Positions 1 to 8,884 of a DNA stretch of 64,000 nt are shown one piece after another. Each line of letters opens with the position of its first letter. The first letter of the stretch is position 1. The translations under genes were made by a program, and so were the position numbers. This DNA comes from Polyangiaceae bacterium (GTDB lineage Bacteria > Myxococcota_A > Polyangia > Polyangiales > Polyangiaceae). The notes under the pieces are model-generated. The model was not told where the DNA came from and searched no databases. It was given only the letters and a program-made list of their open reading frames with translations. Location: NCBI GenBank assembly GCA_016712345.1, contig JADJRH010000011.1:1426001-1490000 (forward strand), given 5' to 3'.

Positions 1-3000
1 GCCTGGTGGAAAGCTTCTGGGCGGACGCTTTCCGATCTGACAACATTGGTTGAAAACGGCCTCAGCGCATCGAAGTTGGCGGAGCCGCATGCTGCCTTTG
101 TGCGCGCTCATCTACCCTTGTTTGGTCTGACGGCGACCACCAACATTCCCAAAACAGCGTTGCGACGCTTGGTGTTTTTTGAGCGGTGGTCAAGTGCCGC
201 ATTGGCCGCGGAGGCGGGGTCCGTCCAACCGGCGGATCTCCCCGGCCTGTTGTCGGCGTTTCACCCGGCGAGCGGCTTTCCAAACGACAGCGTTGGGGAG
301 TTGGCAAAGCTCCTTGGGTGTGATCCCGCCCTTGCGAGGGGCCTTCAAGAGCTTTTGCCAAACCGGAGCAACACCCCTTTTGAAGCGCTTCAAGAATTGT
401 CGGCCGCCGCGGATCTGGCCAAAACACTCGGCATCGGCGGGCAGGTGCTTTCGCAAATCGGCTCTACCAACTACGGGCAGATCGCCGCCGCCGCGCGGAG
501 CCTCCAAGCGGCGTTGGATCGCACTTATCCAGACGAAACTGAGCGGGCCAAGGTGGTGGAGCCGTACCGGGATGCCATCCTTTCGCGGCGTCGCGATGGG
601 CTTGTCGCCTCGCTCATTCACACAGGGCCGGCCCAGTTTGACCAAGTTTCAGATTTGTACAAGTTCTACCTGGTGGATGTTCAATTGGAGGGCTGCGCTC
701 GCACATCACGCGTTGCTTCTGCCATTGATACGCTTCAACTCTATGTTCAACGCTGCTTACTCAACTTGGAAGAAAGTGCGCCGGGCGCGGCGAATTCGGT
801 GCACGTCCTTCCCGAGTATATTGCCACCGATGAGTGGGAGTGGAGAAAAAACTACCGCGTTTGGGAAGCGAATCGAAAGATCTTTCTCTACCCTGAAAAC
901 TACCTTGAACCGTCGCTTCGCGACAACAAGACGCCGCTTTTTCGCAAGCTCGAAGAAGAGCTGCTGTCCAAAGAAATTACGAACGAAGCCATTCTTGAAG
1001 CTTATGGTCACTACCTGCGCGGGTTTGACGAACTGGCCCATTTGACAATTGCCGGATCTTACCACGAGAAGGACGAGTCGGAACGGTTGGATGTGCTGCA
1101 CCTTGTGGGCGTGTCGTCGGACGATCCGCCGTCGCTTTATTATAGACGGGTAGAAAATGTATTTTTCTCCGCGAATTCGCCCGATCGTCGCGTTTCTTGG
1201 GGACCGTGGGAAAAAATGGAAGTGCAAGTGCCCGTTCGCGATGTGGCGCCCATTGTCCACAACGGTCAGCTTTTTGTATTTTGGGTGAGGTATGTCACCA
1301 AGTCGCTCAACCAAGTGAAAGAAGGTGAAAGCCGGTTTGTGGGGTATCAACACCGCGCCTCCGTGGAGTTTACAAAGCGAAAACTGGATGGATCGTGGAC
1401 AGCTCCCCAAAAACTTCGTTTGAACGAAGCGCCGTTTCAAGCCGGGTCTTTTCCGGCGTCGTACCAAGAAGACGGCGTTGTGTTGGATCCGATTGTTCCC
1501 AAAGAGTCTGACTCTATAGAAAACTTCTTTTTTGAGTTTACCCTCTACAAAAATTTTGAACCGCTCTACGATAATCGAACGCACGAGGTGCCGCGCGATG
1601 ATTACACCCTCCGCGGGTTTGAATGGGAGAAGCTCTACCCTGCAAGCGGCGACCAACTGTTTTTGCGAGGGGTCAACTTTCAAATGTGGTCCCCCGTGGA
1701 CTTGTACAAGCTGGCGCAGGGGCCGCGAAACGAGTTGGAAGATCCCGCAAACCACGGTGTGCCCTGGCTAAATCCGGCGGCGTGGGCGCTTGTTATCCTC
1801 CTTTCGTTGGGCACGTTCGATCCGAGCAGTTTGTTACCACCACGCCTTGTTTGGTCGCGCGTGAACGGGGGCAGGCGGGTCATTCACTCGTGTGTACCCA
1901 AATGGCCTTGTTTTGATGGGTACACTTACGCCACCCTGCTCGCCGATGAGGCGCGGTTTAAACAGTATGAATCACCGCTTGCCGCTGTCGATCCGGCCGG
2001 CGCATCGGGGGTTTGGACAGGACCGCAGTGGAGTGAAGCCGTGACCGATTGGCTTTCGGGCAATCTGGTTTCCAATCCAATCTGCTCGCTGGAAGAAACG
2101 GCCAAAGTGTACCCCGTGAACGGCGCGCTCGACGATGTGATCATCGAAACGTCGCGCGGCGCGTTTTACTTGCAGGGCAACGCTCGCAGCGATGGGCAAT
2201 ACCAACTCGTTCGGTTGGGGACAAGCCTGAGTGAAAAAATGGCCAATATTCTATTTAACCAGGGATTGGATGTGCTCCTGTCCACCCAAACTCAAATGGC
2301 TCTTGCTGAGCAGCCTACCCATTTTGCGCTGGAGGCGGGAAGGGTGGTAGACGCGACGCACGCGGGATCGGTGGATTATGACGGACCCATGGGCAACTAC
2401 TTGCGCGAGGTGTTTTTTCACATTCCATTCCTCATTGCAAATCATCTGAACAGTCAGGGAAGGTACGAAGACGCAATGCGTTGGTACCACAGACTGTTTG
2501 ACCCCACATCGGTGGAACCGCCGAGTTTAACTGCGGGCCTCACCGTTGAACAAAAGCAACGGCTTGAGTTGGACCGAGTGTGGAGATACCGTGAATTCAG
2601 AAACCTGACGGTTGAAACATTGCGTTCGCAACTCACGAACGGCGAGCAGCTTGAAGCGTACCGGCGCGATCCGTTTAATCCGCACGCAATTGCCCGTCTT
2701 CGAATGACAGCCTATCAAAAAGCGATTGTCATGAAGTATGTGGACAACCTGATTGATTGGGGAGATGACCTCTTCACGCGAGCGTTTGCCCAGCAAAATG
2801 TGGAATATGCGAGGGAAGCAACCCTCAAGTATATTTTGGCCCAGCACATTCTGGGTGATCGCCCAGAAGAGCTGGGTGACTGCGGTGACGGGCTTCCTCA
2901 ACCCAAAACGTACGCCAACATTCATGCTCTGGGTCGCGGTTCGGAGCTGTGGATGGAAGTAGAGTCGGTGATCTCTGCCAAAAAACCGGGTGCGAAAAAT

Positions 3001-3201
3001 GCCGGGCGTCGATGGGTAGATGTGGAGGCGGAACGGGCGAGTCAGGTTACCAAAGACGTGGCCATGACCTTTGGAGGGGTGAAGGCCAAAAGCTCATCCG
3101 ATGATAAACGCGACGGTGGATCGGTGCGCACCATGATAGCGGGCGTTTCAAAGGAGAAAAAGAACGTGCGTCGCGACTTACCATGTCTGATGTGTATTTA
3201 G
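1..3201 (+). CDS. Tc toxin TcA subunit, upstream part (5' end outside window)
   Basis: The frame is open to base 1, so the start lies outside the window; about 1,066 residues are visible. TcA proteins form the pentameric translocation pore that docks a TcB-TcC cocoon and injects its toxic cargo. Residues about 197-255 match the ABC-toxin N-terminal region (RDGLVASLI, YLVDVQLEGCARTSR, LQLYVQRCLLNLE). The following roughly 300 residues resemble the neuraminidase-like region. Residues about 800-960 match the block that precedes the pore helices (FFHIPFLIANHLNSQGR, RWYHRLFDPT, ILAQHILGD). In usual TcA proteins that block runs straight on into what is here a separate downstream gene. The last 80 or so residues are a charged linker unlike TcA, ending 19 bp inside the next gene. 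No TcB or TcC gene is visible. Family assignment is firm; whether the split is natural is open. Confidence 0.85.
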   Translation, partial: AWWKASGRTLSDLTTLVENGLSASKLAEPHAAFVRAHLPLFGLTATTNIPKTALRRLVFFERWSSAALAAEAGSVQPADLPGLLSAFHPASGFPNDSVGELAKLLGCDPALARGLQELLPNRSNTPFEALQELSAAADLAKTLGIGGQVLSQIGSTNYGQIAAAARSLQAALDRTYPDETERAKVVEPYRDAILSRRRDGLVASLIHTGPAQFDQVSDLYKFYLVDVQLEGCARTSRVASAIDTLQLYVQRCLLNLEESAPGAANSVHVLPEYIATDEWEWRKNYRVWEANRKIFLYPENYLEPSLRDNKTPLFRKLEEELLSKEITNEAILEAYGHYLRGFDELAHLTIAGSYHEKDESERLDVLHLVGVSSDDPPSLYYRRVENVFFSANSPDRRVSWGPWEKMEVQVPVRDVAPIVHNGQLFVFWVRYVTKSLNQVKEGESRFVGYQHRASVEFTKRKLDGSWTAPQKLRLNEAPFQAGSFPASYQEDGVVLDPIVPKESDSIENFFFEFTLYKNFEPLYDNRTHEVPRDDYTLRGFEWEKLYPASGDQLFLRGVNFQMWSPVDLYKLAQGPRNELEDPANHGVPWLNPAAWALVILLSLGTFDPSSLLPPRLVWSRVNGGRRVIHSCVPKWPCFDGYTYATLLADEARFKQYESPLAAVDPAGASGVWTGPQWSEAVTDWLSGNLVSNPICSLEETAKVYPVNGALDDVIIETSRGAFYLQGNARSDGQYQLVRLGTSLSEKMANILFNQGLDVLLSTQTQMALAEQPTHFALEAGRVVDATHAGSVDYDGPMGNYLREVFFHIPFLIANHLNSQGRYEDAMRWYHRLFDPTSVEPPSLTAGLTVEQKQRLELDRVWRYREFRNLTVETLRSQLTNGEQLEAYRRDPFNPHAIARLRMTAYQKAIVMKYVDNLIDWGDDLFTRAFAQQNVEYAREATLKYILAQHILGDRPEELGDCGDGLPQPKTYANIHALGRGSELWMEVESVISAKKPGAKNAGRRWVDVEAERASQVTKDVAMTFGGVKAKSSSDDKRDGGSVRTMIAGVSKEKKNVRRDLPCLMCI
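3151..3162 (+). promoter_or_regulatory. candidate AGGAG plus A-rich slip site at the TcA gene junction
   Basis: AAGGAG is followed directly by AAAAAG. In the upstream frame the codons read GAG AAA AAG, so the heptamer G AAA AAG could allow a -1 slip (AAA AAG to AAA AAA). The -1 frame is open from 3108 through the downstream TcA gene, so a slip here would fuse the two parts. The purine run is 26 nt before the downstream ATG, too far for an ordinary ribosome binding site, and no better one lies nearer. A frameshift role is inference: bacterial -1 sites normally have more spacing between the Shine-Dalgarno-like element and the slip site, and no clear downstream stem was identified. Confidence 0.3.
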
Positions 3202-5507
3202 AAAAGTCGAGGGGAGACAAGGGAAACATTTCACTCGCCCATGCGGTGGCGAAAACGAAAGACCGTAAAGCCGACTGGGTTGTGTCATGGGGTGATTCAC
3301 TCCTTTTACAAGTGGGCCCGGTGTTTTGCGTACCCGGCAATTCAACAATGCTCCGCGTATGGGACAGGGTAGAAGATCGACTCTTCAAACTCCGCCATTG
3401 CATGGATATTGACGGTAATGTTCGGCAGCTTCCTCTGTTTGCTCCAGAGTTGAATCCGGCGCTTTTGGCGTTTGGAAAAGCGTCCGGGTTGGGGCTTGAA
3501 GACATTCTCAACGTGGCAGCGGGCGGCGTTCCACCTTACCGTTTCAGGTATTTGGTCGATAGGGCAAAAGCCTTTGCCGCGTCGGTACAGTCGCTCGGTG
3601 GAGCAATGTTATCGGCGATTGAAAAAAGAGACGCCGAAGAACTCACAAAACTGCGCAATTTGCAGCACAAAAACATGTCGGCGCTTTTGACCGAAGCCAA
3701 GCGAAATGAAATCGCCATTGCGGATGAAAACCTGAACATTGCCAATCGTCGGCGCGCGGCGGCGAATTATCGAAAAGAGTATTATGCGGGGCTTGTCGCG
3801 TCGGGGTTGAGCGGTGCAGAAAAAGATCAGCGAGCCGGTCATCACACGGCTTCGGGGTTGAAAGGGGCAGCCGCGGTGCTCGACACTCTCGCGGGCATTG
3901 CTCACTTGATTCCGCAACTGGGTTCACCGTTCGCTATGAAATACGGTGGGCTGGAGTTGGGAGCCAGCGCCGCGTCGTGGTCGCAGGTGTTGTTACGAGC
4001 TGCGGGCGTTGCGGAGGCCATTTCGTCGGTTCGAGGAATGGATGCCGGATTTGAGCGGCGTGAACAGGCGTGGGAACACCAAGTGGCGCTCGCCGACCAC
4101 GACCTCTCGGCCGCCGACCGAGAGGTCATCTCGGCGACATTGCGAAAGACCATTGCCGAACATGCGCTTGTATTGCACGAAAAGCTGCAAGAACAACACG
4201 ACGAGGTGATCGAGCTGTTTGGTGAGAAATTTTCGAATTTGGGGCTCTATACCCATCTATCGCAGAGTCTGCAAACACTTCACCGAAACGCATATAACGA
4301 CGCGTTGGCGCTGGCGCGCCTTGCGGAGCAGGCGTATCGATTTGAGCGCCCCGGTGACGCGACGGTGTTTGTGGGTGGAGAGTGGGAATCTACCCGTCAG
4401 GGACTTCTCGCCGGGGAGCGCCTTTTTGCCGCGCTCCAAGCCATGGAGCGCCGGTATATTGAAACAAATCCTCGCCTTTGTGAAATCAACCAGAGTTTTT
4501 CACTTTCGCAGGTGAATCCGCGCGCACTTCTTCAACTCAAAGAAACGGGAACGTGTGAGTTTTCGATTTCAGAACTTCACTTTGACCTATTCTACCCAGG
4601 TCAATACCAGCGCCGTTTGCGTGGGGTGCGGTTGACAATTCCGTGTGTGACGGGGCCTTATACAAATGTGAGCGCCAAGTTGACTCTGCTTGCAAGTCAG
4701 GTGCGAACGGCTCCGGCGCTTGGGGCTGCTCACTTGGTAGATGTTCCACTGAGCGGCACAACCTCGGTTGCCACAAGCACAGGGCAAGGTGATGCCGGTG
4801 TTTTTGAGCTGAACTTTAGAGATGAGCGGTACATGCCGTTTGAAGGGGCAGGTGCGGTGTGGAACTCGCCCGCACCTGACGCTCACCAATGGCGCATTGA
4901 ACTGCCGGCGTCGTTCAGGCCATTTGACTATCAGACGATCAACGATGTCATTTTGAATTTGAGTTATACAGCTCAAGAAGATGGCCTGTTTCGACAGCAG
5001 GTGGAGCAACAAAACGCGGCGCTTCAAGGGACGCTGAGGCACTGGTTGGCAAATCAACCTTCCACACGCATCTTGAGTTTGCGTCAAGAGATGTCATCGG
5101 CATTTAACCGGCTCATGTGGGCTCCGGCGGGCACGGCAGTCACGATCGACATCGGCGAGCGGCATTTCCCTTTGGTATTGCAGGGTCAAAACCTTCAGGT
5201 GGTGAGTGCTTCTCTGGTCTTGGTGCTTCGGCATCGGAGCGCCGTGGGCGCCGTGTCGATTGTGCTCAACGGGGTTGGGGTGCCGGCTTTCTCTGAAACG
5301 TCGGCGGAGGCGTCTCCAACCTTACCATTTGGTGGGTTGCCGTTTGCGTTGGTGACCAACGCGTTTGTTTCGGGTCTGAAGAAACAACATCAGATTTCCC
5401 TTCAAAACGCGGGGAATCTGGCTGCGCCTGCGGCTGCGGGCGGGCCCCTTGTTGACCCTGAAAAGCTCGTGGATGTGCTGCTTGCGTTCGACTACGTGGT
5501 CAGTTAA
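3183..5507 (+). CDS. Tc toxin TcA subunit, C-terminal pore and TcB-binding part
   Basis: This 774-residue protein continues TcA where the previous gene stops. Residues about 65-95 (RLFKLRHCMDIDGN, LPLFAPELNPALL) match the conserved segment just after the TcA linker. Residues about 110-390 are a long helical stretch matching the pore-forming alpha-helical region, with a hydrophobic patch near residues 235-260. From about 455 (ELHFDLFYPGQYQRR, RLTIPCVTGPY) to the end (LLAFDYVVS) it matches the TcA C-terminal TcB-binding domain. The ATG overlaps the upstream gene by 19 bp and has no good ribosome binding site, so translation is probably coupled or reached by frameshifting. Known two-part TcA proteins (TcaA/TcaB, YenA1/YenA2) are split much further upstream, so this break is unusual. 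It could also be a mutation or a sequence error. Confidence 0.85.
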   Translation: MSDVYLEKSRGDKGNISLAHAVAKTKDRKADWVVSWGDSLLLQVGPVFCVPGNSTMLRVWDRVEDRLFKLRHCMDIDGNVRQLPLFAPELNPALLAFGKASGLGLEDILNVAAGGVPPYRFRYLVDRAKAFAASVQSLGGAMLSAIEKRDAEELTKLRNLQHKNMSALLTEAKRNEIAIADENLNIANRRRAAANYRKEYYAGLVASGLSGAEKDQRAGHHTASGLKGAAAVLDTLAGIAHLIPQLGSPFAMKYGGLELGASAASWSQVLLRAAGVAEAISSVRGMDAGFERREQAWEHQVALADHDLSAADREVISATLRKTIAEHALVLHEKLQEQHDEVIELFGEKFSNLGLYTHLSQSLQTLHRNAYNDALALARLAEQAYRFERPGDATVFVGGEWESTRQGLLAGERLFAALQAMERRYIETNPRLCEINQSFSLSQVNPRALLQLKETGTCEFSISELHFDLFYPGQYQRRLRGVRLTIPCVTGPYTNVSAKLTLLASQVRTAPALGAAHLVDVPLSGTTSVATSTGQGDAGVFELNFRDERYMPFEGAGAVWNSPAPDAHQWRIELPASFRPFDYQTINDVILNLSYTAQEDGLFRQQVEQQNAALQGTLRHWLANQPSTRILSLRQEMSSAFNRLMWAPAGTAVTIDIGERHFPLVLQGQNLQVVSASLVLVLRHRSAVGAVSIVLNGVGVPAFSETSAEASPTLPFGGLPFALVTNAFVSGLKKQHQISLQNAGNLAAPAAAGGPLVDPEKLVDVLLAFDYVVS

Positions 5508-5615
5508 GATAACGAGTTCAGAATATGGGCGTGGGGGGCGTTGCGGGGGTTTCTTGTTGTAAGGCGCGGAACACCTTGCCCGCTGTCGCATAAATGCTGC
5601 GGCGTCGATGGCAGG

Positions 5616-6926
5616 TTAGAAAGCGCAGTGGCGCTCGATGACGTCGCCCATGTCGGCTGTGAGGCGGCCTGTGTGGAGCGAGCAGAAGCTGTCTCTCGCT
5701 GTTGATTCGGCGAAGAACCAGTGCTTCCCATTCCATGCCACCGCCGGCCTGAAAACGGTGCCGCGCGCTGTTTGAGGTGGCCCCAAAAGGCGGCCGTCCG
5801 GCGAGAACGATGCTGTCTTCATGCCGATGAGAAATCCACCCCATGTCAGTTGAAACCCGTCTGAGCCCGCCGCAAACGTGTGGATCATGATCGTGCTCGT
5901 GGACTCTTGCACGAGCAACGGTTTGTCGACGAATCCAGATTCGTTGACTCGGGCAAACCACAGTCGCGTTTTTCCCGCGGACTGCCATACCACGCCAGAC
6001 TCACGCGCCCCGGGAACGACGGCCATGGCGAGTTGACCCCAACCGTTTCCGATATCGTCTACCAATACGCGAGGCGCGGGGAAGTTGGATCGGTCAAGAC
6101 CGGCAAAGAGCAGGAGCGCCACGGAACCTGAAGACGCCTTCCGAACCGCCAGTACACCGAGGTGGGTATCACCCAAAGGTGCCACCTCAAACATGGCGGA
6201 GTTGTCGCCGTGTGGCGGTGAGCGCCGGGTGCTACCCACCGGTGCACCATTCACGTCAAAGTCGCGGGCGGCGATGACTCCGTTGAACGTGCCCCAAAGG
6301 ACCGAAAACGTACCGTCCTTCCATGTCAGAATTTTCGGGCCGGCCTCGTGATGAACAGCTTGTTTGGCCAACAGGAATGTCTCCACAAGTTCGCCGTTTG
6401 CGGGCGAATACCGCCACACCGACAGATCGTCCATAAAAGGCTCGGCATCCTCGTCGCGGTTGCGGTTGCGACCAAACGCAATAAAAAGCCGCTCTCCAAT
6501 GCGTGCCGCCGAAACGCTGTCAGAAACCTGAATTTTGCGACTCGGAGACGGCGCCTTGCCCTGAGCGTCCAATTCTACGAGTGAGTACACATCCGGTCGG
6601 CTCTCAAAGAGCACTGTGTACCCGCGCTGGGTCGGGAAAATGTAGGTTGCGTTGGGGTTCAGCGATGTGGGGTGCACCGCGTCCGGCGGCGTGCCGATCG
6701 ACGAAGGGCGGGTCAATGCGAGCACAACGAGCAGCAGCGAACAGACGCTTGTCGTGGCCCCAAGAAACATCCGACGGCGCGGCCGCGAAACCGTGCGGTA
6801 CCTGTCGGTCGCCGAGGATAGCCACGCACGAATGAGGCGATGGAGGAGCTTGGGGATGGTCAACCGCAAGACCGTATCACACTTTCGCACGCATTCGGAA
6901 GGTATGCTGTGGAAAGGCGTGCGCAC
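5616..6926 (-). CDS. secreted or membrane-anchored propeller-like protein, function unknown
   Basis: Not recognised as a named family. The longest frame has 436 residues from a GTG at 6926, but the real start may be the ATG at 6770: an Arg-rich stretch (RPRRR) and then a hydrophobic segment (FLGATTSVCSLLLVVLALT) at long-form residues 47-75 look like a signal peptide or anchor. The rest is a series of repeats of about 40-50 residues built from short strands with W and G turns (DDLSVWRYSPANGE, KDGTFSVLWGTFNGVI, FQLTWGGFLIGMKT, WNGKHWFFAEST), typical of a beta-propeller. It converges with the TcA gene and diverges from the ferredoxin gene. An exported propeller is inference from hydrophobicity and repeat pattern. 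Confidence 0.6.
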   Translation of the reverse strand: MRTPFHSIPSECVRKCDTVLRLTIPKLLHRLIRAWLSSATDRYRTVSRPRRRMFLGATTSVCSLLLVVLALTRPSSIGTPPDAVHPTSLNPNATYIFPTQRGYTVLFESRPDVYSLVELDAQGKAPSPSRKIQVSDSVSAARIGERLFIAFGRNRNRDEDAEPFMDDLSVWRYSPANGELVETFLLAKQAVHHEAGPKILTWKDGTFSVLWGTFNGVIAARDFDVNGAPVGSTRRSPPHGDNSAMFEVAPLGDTHLGVLAVRKASSGSVALLLFAGLDRSNFPAPRVLVDDIGNGWGQLAMAVVPGARESGVVWQSAGKTRLWFARVNESGFVDKPLLVQESTSTIMIHTFAAGSDGFQLTWGGFLIGMKTASFSPDGRLLGPPQTARGTVFRPAVAWNGKHWFFAESTARDSFCSLHTGRLTADMGDVIERHCAF

Positions 6927-7058
6927 GGCGGCGGCTCCAAAAGGCGCTTCGATTTAGCGGCAAAAACCGCTGAATTGCTAAAAGTGCATCGAACCGAAAA
7001 AGAACTCCTCCCGAATTTTGCTCGGACTTGGTAAAAGCGTTCTGAGCGAGAGGATCCT

Positions 7059-7325
7059 ATGTCCGGCAAAATTGCACGAATTGAAATTGATGAGGCAAAG
7101 TGTATCGGTTCCGATGCCTGCGTGGCGGTGGCGCCGAAGACCTTTAAGATCAACCCCGAAAATAACGTGGCGGTGGTGATCGACTTGAACGGCGATCCGT
7201 TTGAGTACCAGATGACGGCCGCAGCCGATTGTCCGCCCGAGGCGATCAAGCTCTTCGACTTCGACGGGCACGAGATTGAAATCAATATCGACGACATCGA
7301 CTTTCCCAAGGACGCTTCCAAGTAG
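7059..7325 (+). CDS. single-cluster ferredoxin with a Ser in place of one Cys ligand
   Basis: An 88-residue acidic protein of the small bacterial ferredoxin type, a soluble one-electron carrier. A canonical [4Fe-4S] ferredoxin has CxxCxxC followed by a distant CP. Here the motif is C15-I-G-S18-D-A-C21 with C58-P59, so the second ligand position is Ser. Such ferredoxins often bind a [3Fe-4S] cluster and are known as partners of cytochromes P450 and other oxygenases. AGAGG stands 5-6 nt before the ATG. The FAD oxidoreductase gene follows on the same strand after about 80 bp, so it may be an electron-transfer partner; that pairing is inference. The C-terminal tail is rich in D, I and E. Confidence 0.85.
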   Translation: MSGKIARIEIDEAKCIGSDACVAVAPKTFKINPENNVAVVIDLNGDPFEYQMTAAADCPPEAIKLFDFDGHEIEINIDDIDFPKDASK

Positions 7326-7404
7326 GCCGGCAAGCGCGAGGCGGGCGTGACCGATCTCGCGCGGCACCGGTTTGATGAATGTTCCGCAGACGCCTGAGGG
7401 AAGC

Positions 7405-8772
7405 ATGAGTCACATCGTTACCAACTACGACGGCGGCATTACCGCCGCTCCCCGCGCGTTTGTACAACCTACCTGTGTCGAAGAAATTCAGGCGATCCTG
7501 CGCGATCGAAAACAGTATCCAAGTCCGGTGCGAGCAATGGGGAGCTACCATTCGCTCACGCCGTGCGCGTCGTCAAACGGTACCATGGTCAGCATGGCGC
7601 GGCTCAACCGCGTTGTGAATATCGACCGCGAGCGCATGTTGCTTACCGCCGAGGCAGGCATTCACGTGATTGATGCGTCCAAGGCGTTGCGCGCGCAGGG
7701 CCTACAGTTTCGCCTGAATATCGAAATTGGAAACATGACCCTGGGTTCGGCGGCATGTTGCCATTCGAAAGACGCGCTTGACGGGGTGGAGTATGGTCAG
7801 TTTGGATCGTACCTGTGGGGGATGAAATGGGTAGATCCGTCGGGTGAGTTGCGTGAAGCAAACGAAGACGAAAACCCCGATTTGTTGCGGTTCATGCGCG
7901 CAAGTCACGGCCTCTCGGGCATTGTTGTGGAGGTCACTTTCCACATCGAGCCCGAGGAAGGTGCGGAGTTGACCTATCTACCCAGACCGGTTTCTGACCT
8001 GACAGCGGATGAGGTAAACGGGATTATCGATCGGAGTGAGGGGCTCATCTGTTGGACCGTCCGGCGCACAAGCGTTTTTCAAACCAAAAAACGCATTGAT
8101 CGGCCCGGGATGTTTGCCACGGTGAGCGCAGAAATTCGACACAAACTGTGGAACTATTTGGTTGCGTACACCGCCCGAAACATCGAAGAAGAAGTGCCTG
8201 AAGACATGCGGAAAGGCGCCATGGATGCCGACTTTTCGCTGATCAAGTCGCTCTACGAGCTGCTCCACAGGATGGGTGGCATTACCATTCACGACGCGGA
8301 CAAAACCATTGACTATCGCGACACAGAACCCGACGCGCGGTACGTGTTCACGTTTTGGTCGTTTCCGCGCGCCGAGTGGTTGCGGGTTCTTCGCGAGTAC
8401 CTCGACTTTGCCGACTTGTACTTTCAGAAACATGGGTTTCGGTGCAACATGCCGCTCGGTTCGTATTACATTCGGCGTGACGATAAATCGCTGCTTTCAT
8501 ACAGCGCCGATGGGGATACGTTTTCTATTGACCCCATTCATGCGCCCACCGATCGCGACGCGTGGAATCGCTACCTCGACGCGTTTAACGAGTTTGCTTT
8601 TCAGCGCGGGGGTACACCGCTTCTCAACCAAAGTCCGCGGCTCACGCGGGCGCATGTGCAGGCGGCGTACGGCGAGCGGTGGAACGATTTCAGCGCGCGG
8701 GTGCGAGCCGCCGATCCCGAGGGAAGAATGCTCAATCCGTTTTTTGCGGAGCTGCTGGCCGAGGCGGAGTAG
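7405..8772 (+). CDS. FAD-binding oxidoreductase, VAO / aldonolactone-oxidase type
   Basis: A 455-residue flavoenzyme of the vanillyl-alcohol-oxidase fold. The N-terminal FAD (PCMH-type) domain carries PTCVEEIQAIL, the FAD loop AMGSYHSLTPC, and MARLNRVVNID followed by AEAGIHVIDASKAL. The His in GSYHS lies where aldonolactone oxidases attach FAD covalently. The conserved SHGLSGIVVEVTFHI ends the FAD domain, and the C-terminal half resembles the sugar-lactone-oxidase cap (RAEWLRVLREYLDFADLYF). I chose the ATG at 7405 because GAGGGAAG lies 5-6 nt upstream; an ATG at 7375 and a TTG at 7372 have no such signal. The substrate cannot be told. It lies between a ferredoxin and an MDR-family reductase on the same strand, suggesting a small redox cluster. 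Confidence 0.8.
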   Translation: MSHIVTNYDGGITAAPRAFVQPTCVEEIQAILRDRKQYPSPVRAMGSYHSLTPCASSNGTMVSMARLNRVVNIDRERMLLTAEAGIHVIDASKALRAQGLQFRLNIEIGNMTLGSAACCHSKDALDGVEYGQFGSYLWGMKWVDPSGELREANEDENPDLLRFMRASHGLSGIVVEVTFHIEPEEGAELTYLPRPVSDLTADEVNGIIDRSEGLICWTVRRTSVFQTKKRIDRPGMFATVSAEIRHKLWNYLVAYTARNIEEEVPEDMRKGAMDADFSLIKSLYELLHRMGGITIHDADKTIDYRDTEPDARYVFTFWSFPRAEWLRVLREYLDFADLYFQKHGFRCNMPLGSYYIRRDDKSLLSYSADGDTFSIDPIHAPTDRDAWNRYLDAFNEFAFQRGGTPLLNQSPRLTRAHVQAAYGERWNDFSARVRAADPEGRMLNPFFAELLAEAE

Positions 8773-8884
8773 AGGAACAGGCGTCCTCCTTTTCTTGCGC
8801 GCTGACTTTGGGGGAAGGTCGAGCGAGGCTGCTCCGGTACGATTCATTCCCAAGCGAGCTTTGGCGCGTGTTACTGGGGCTCTC

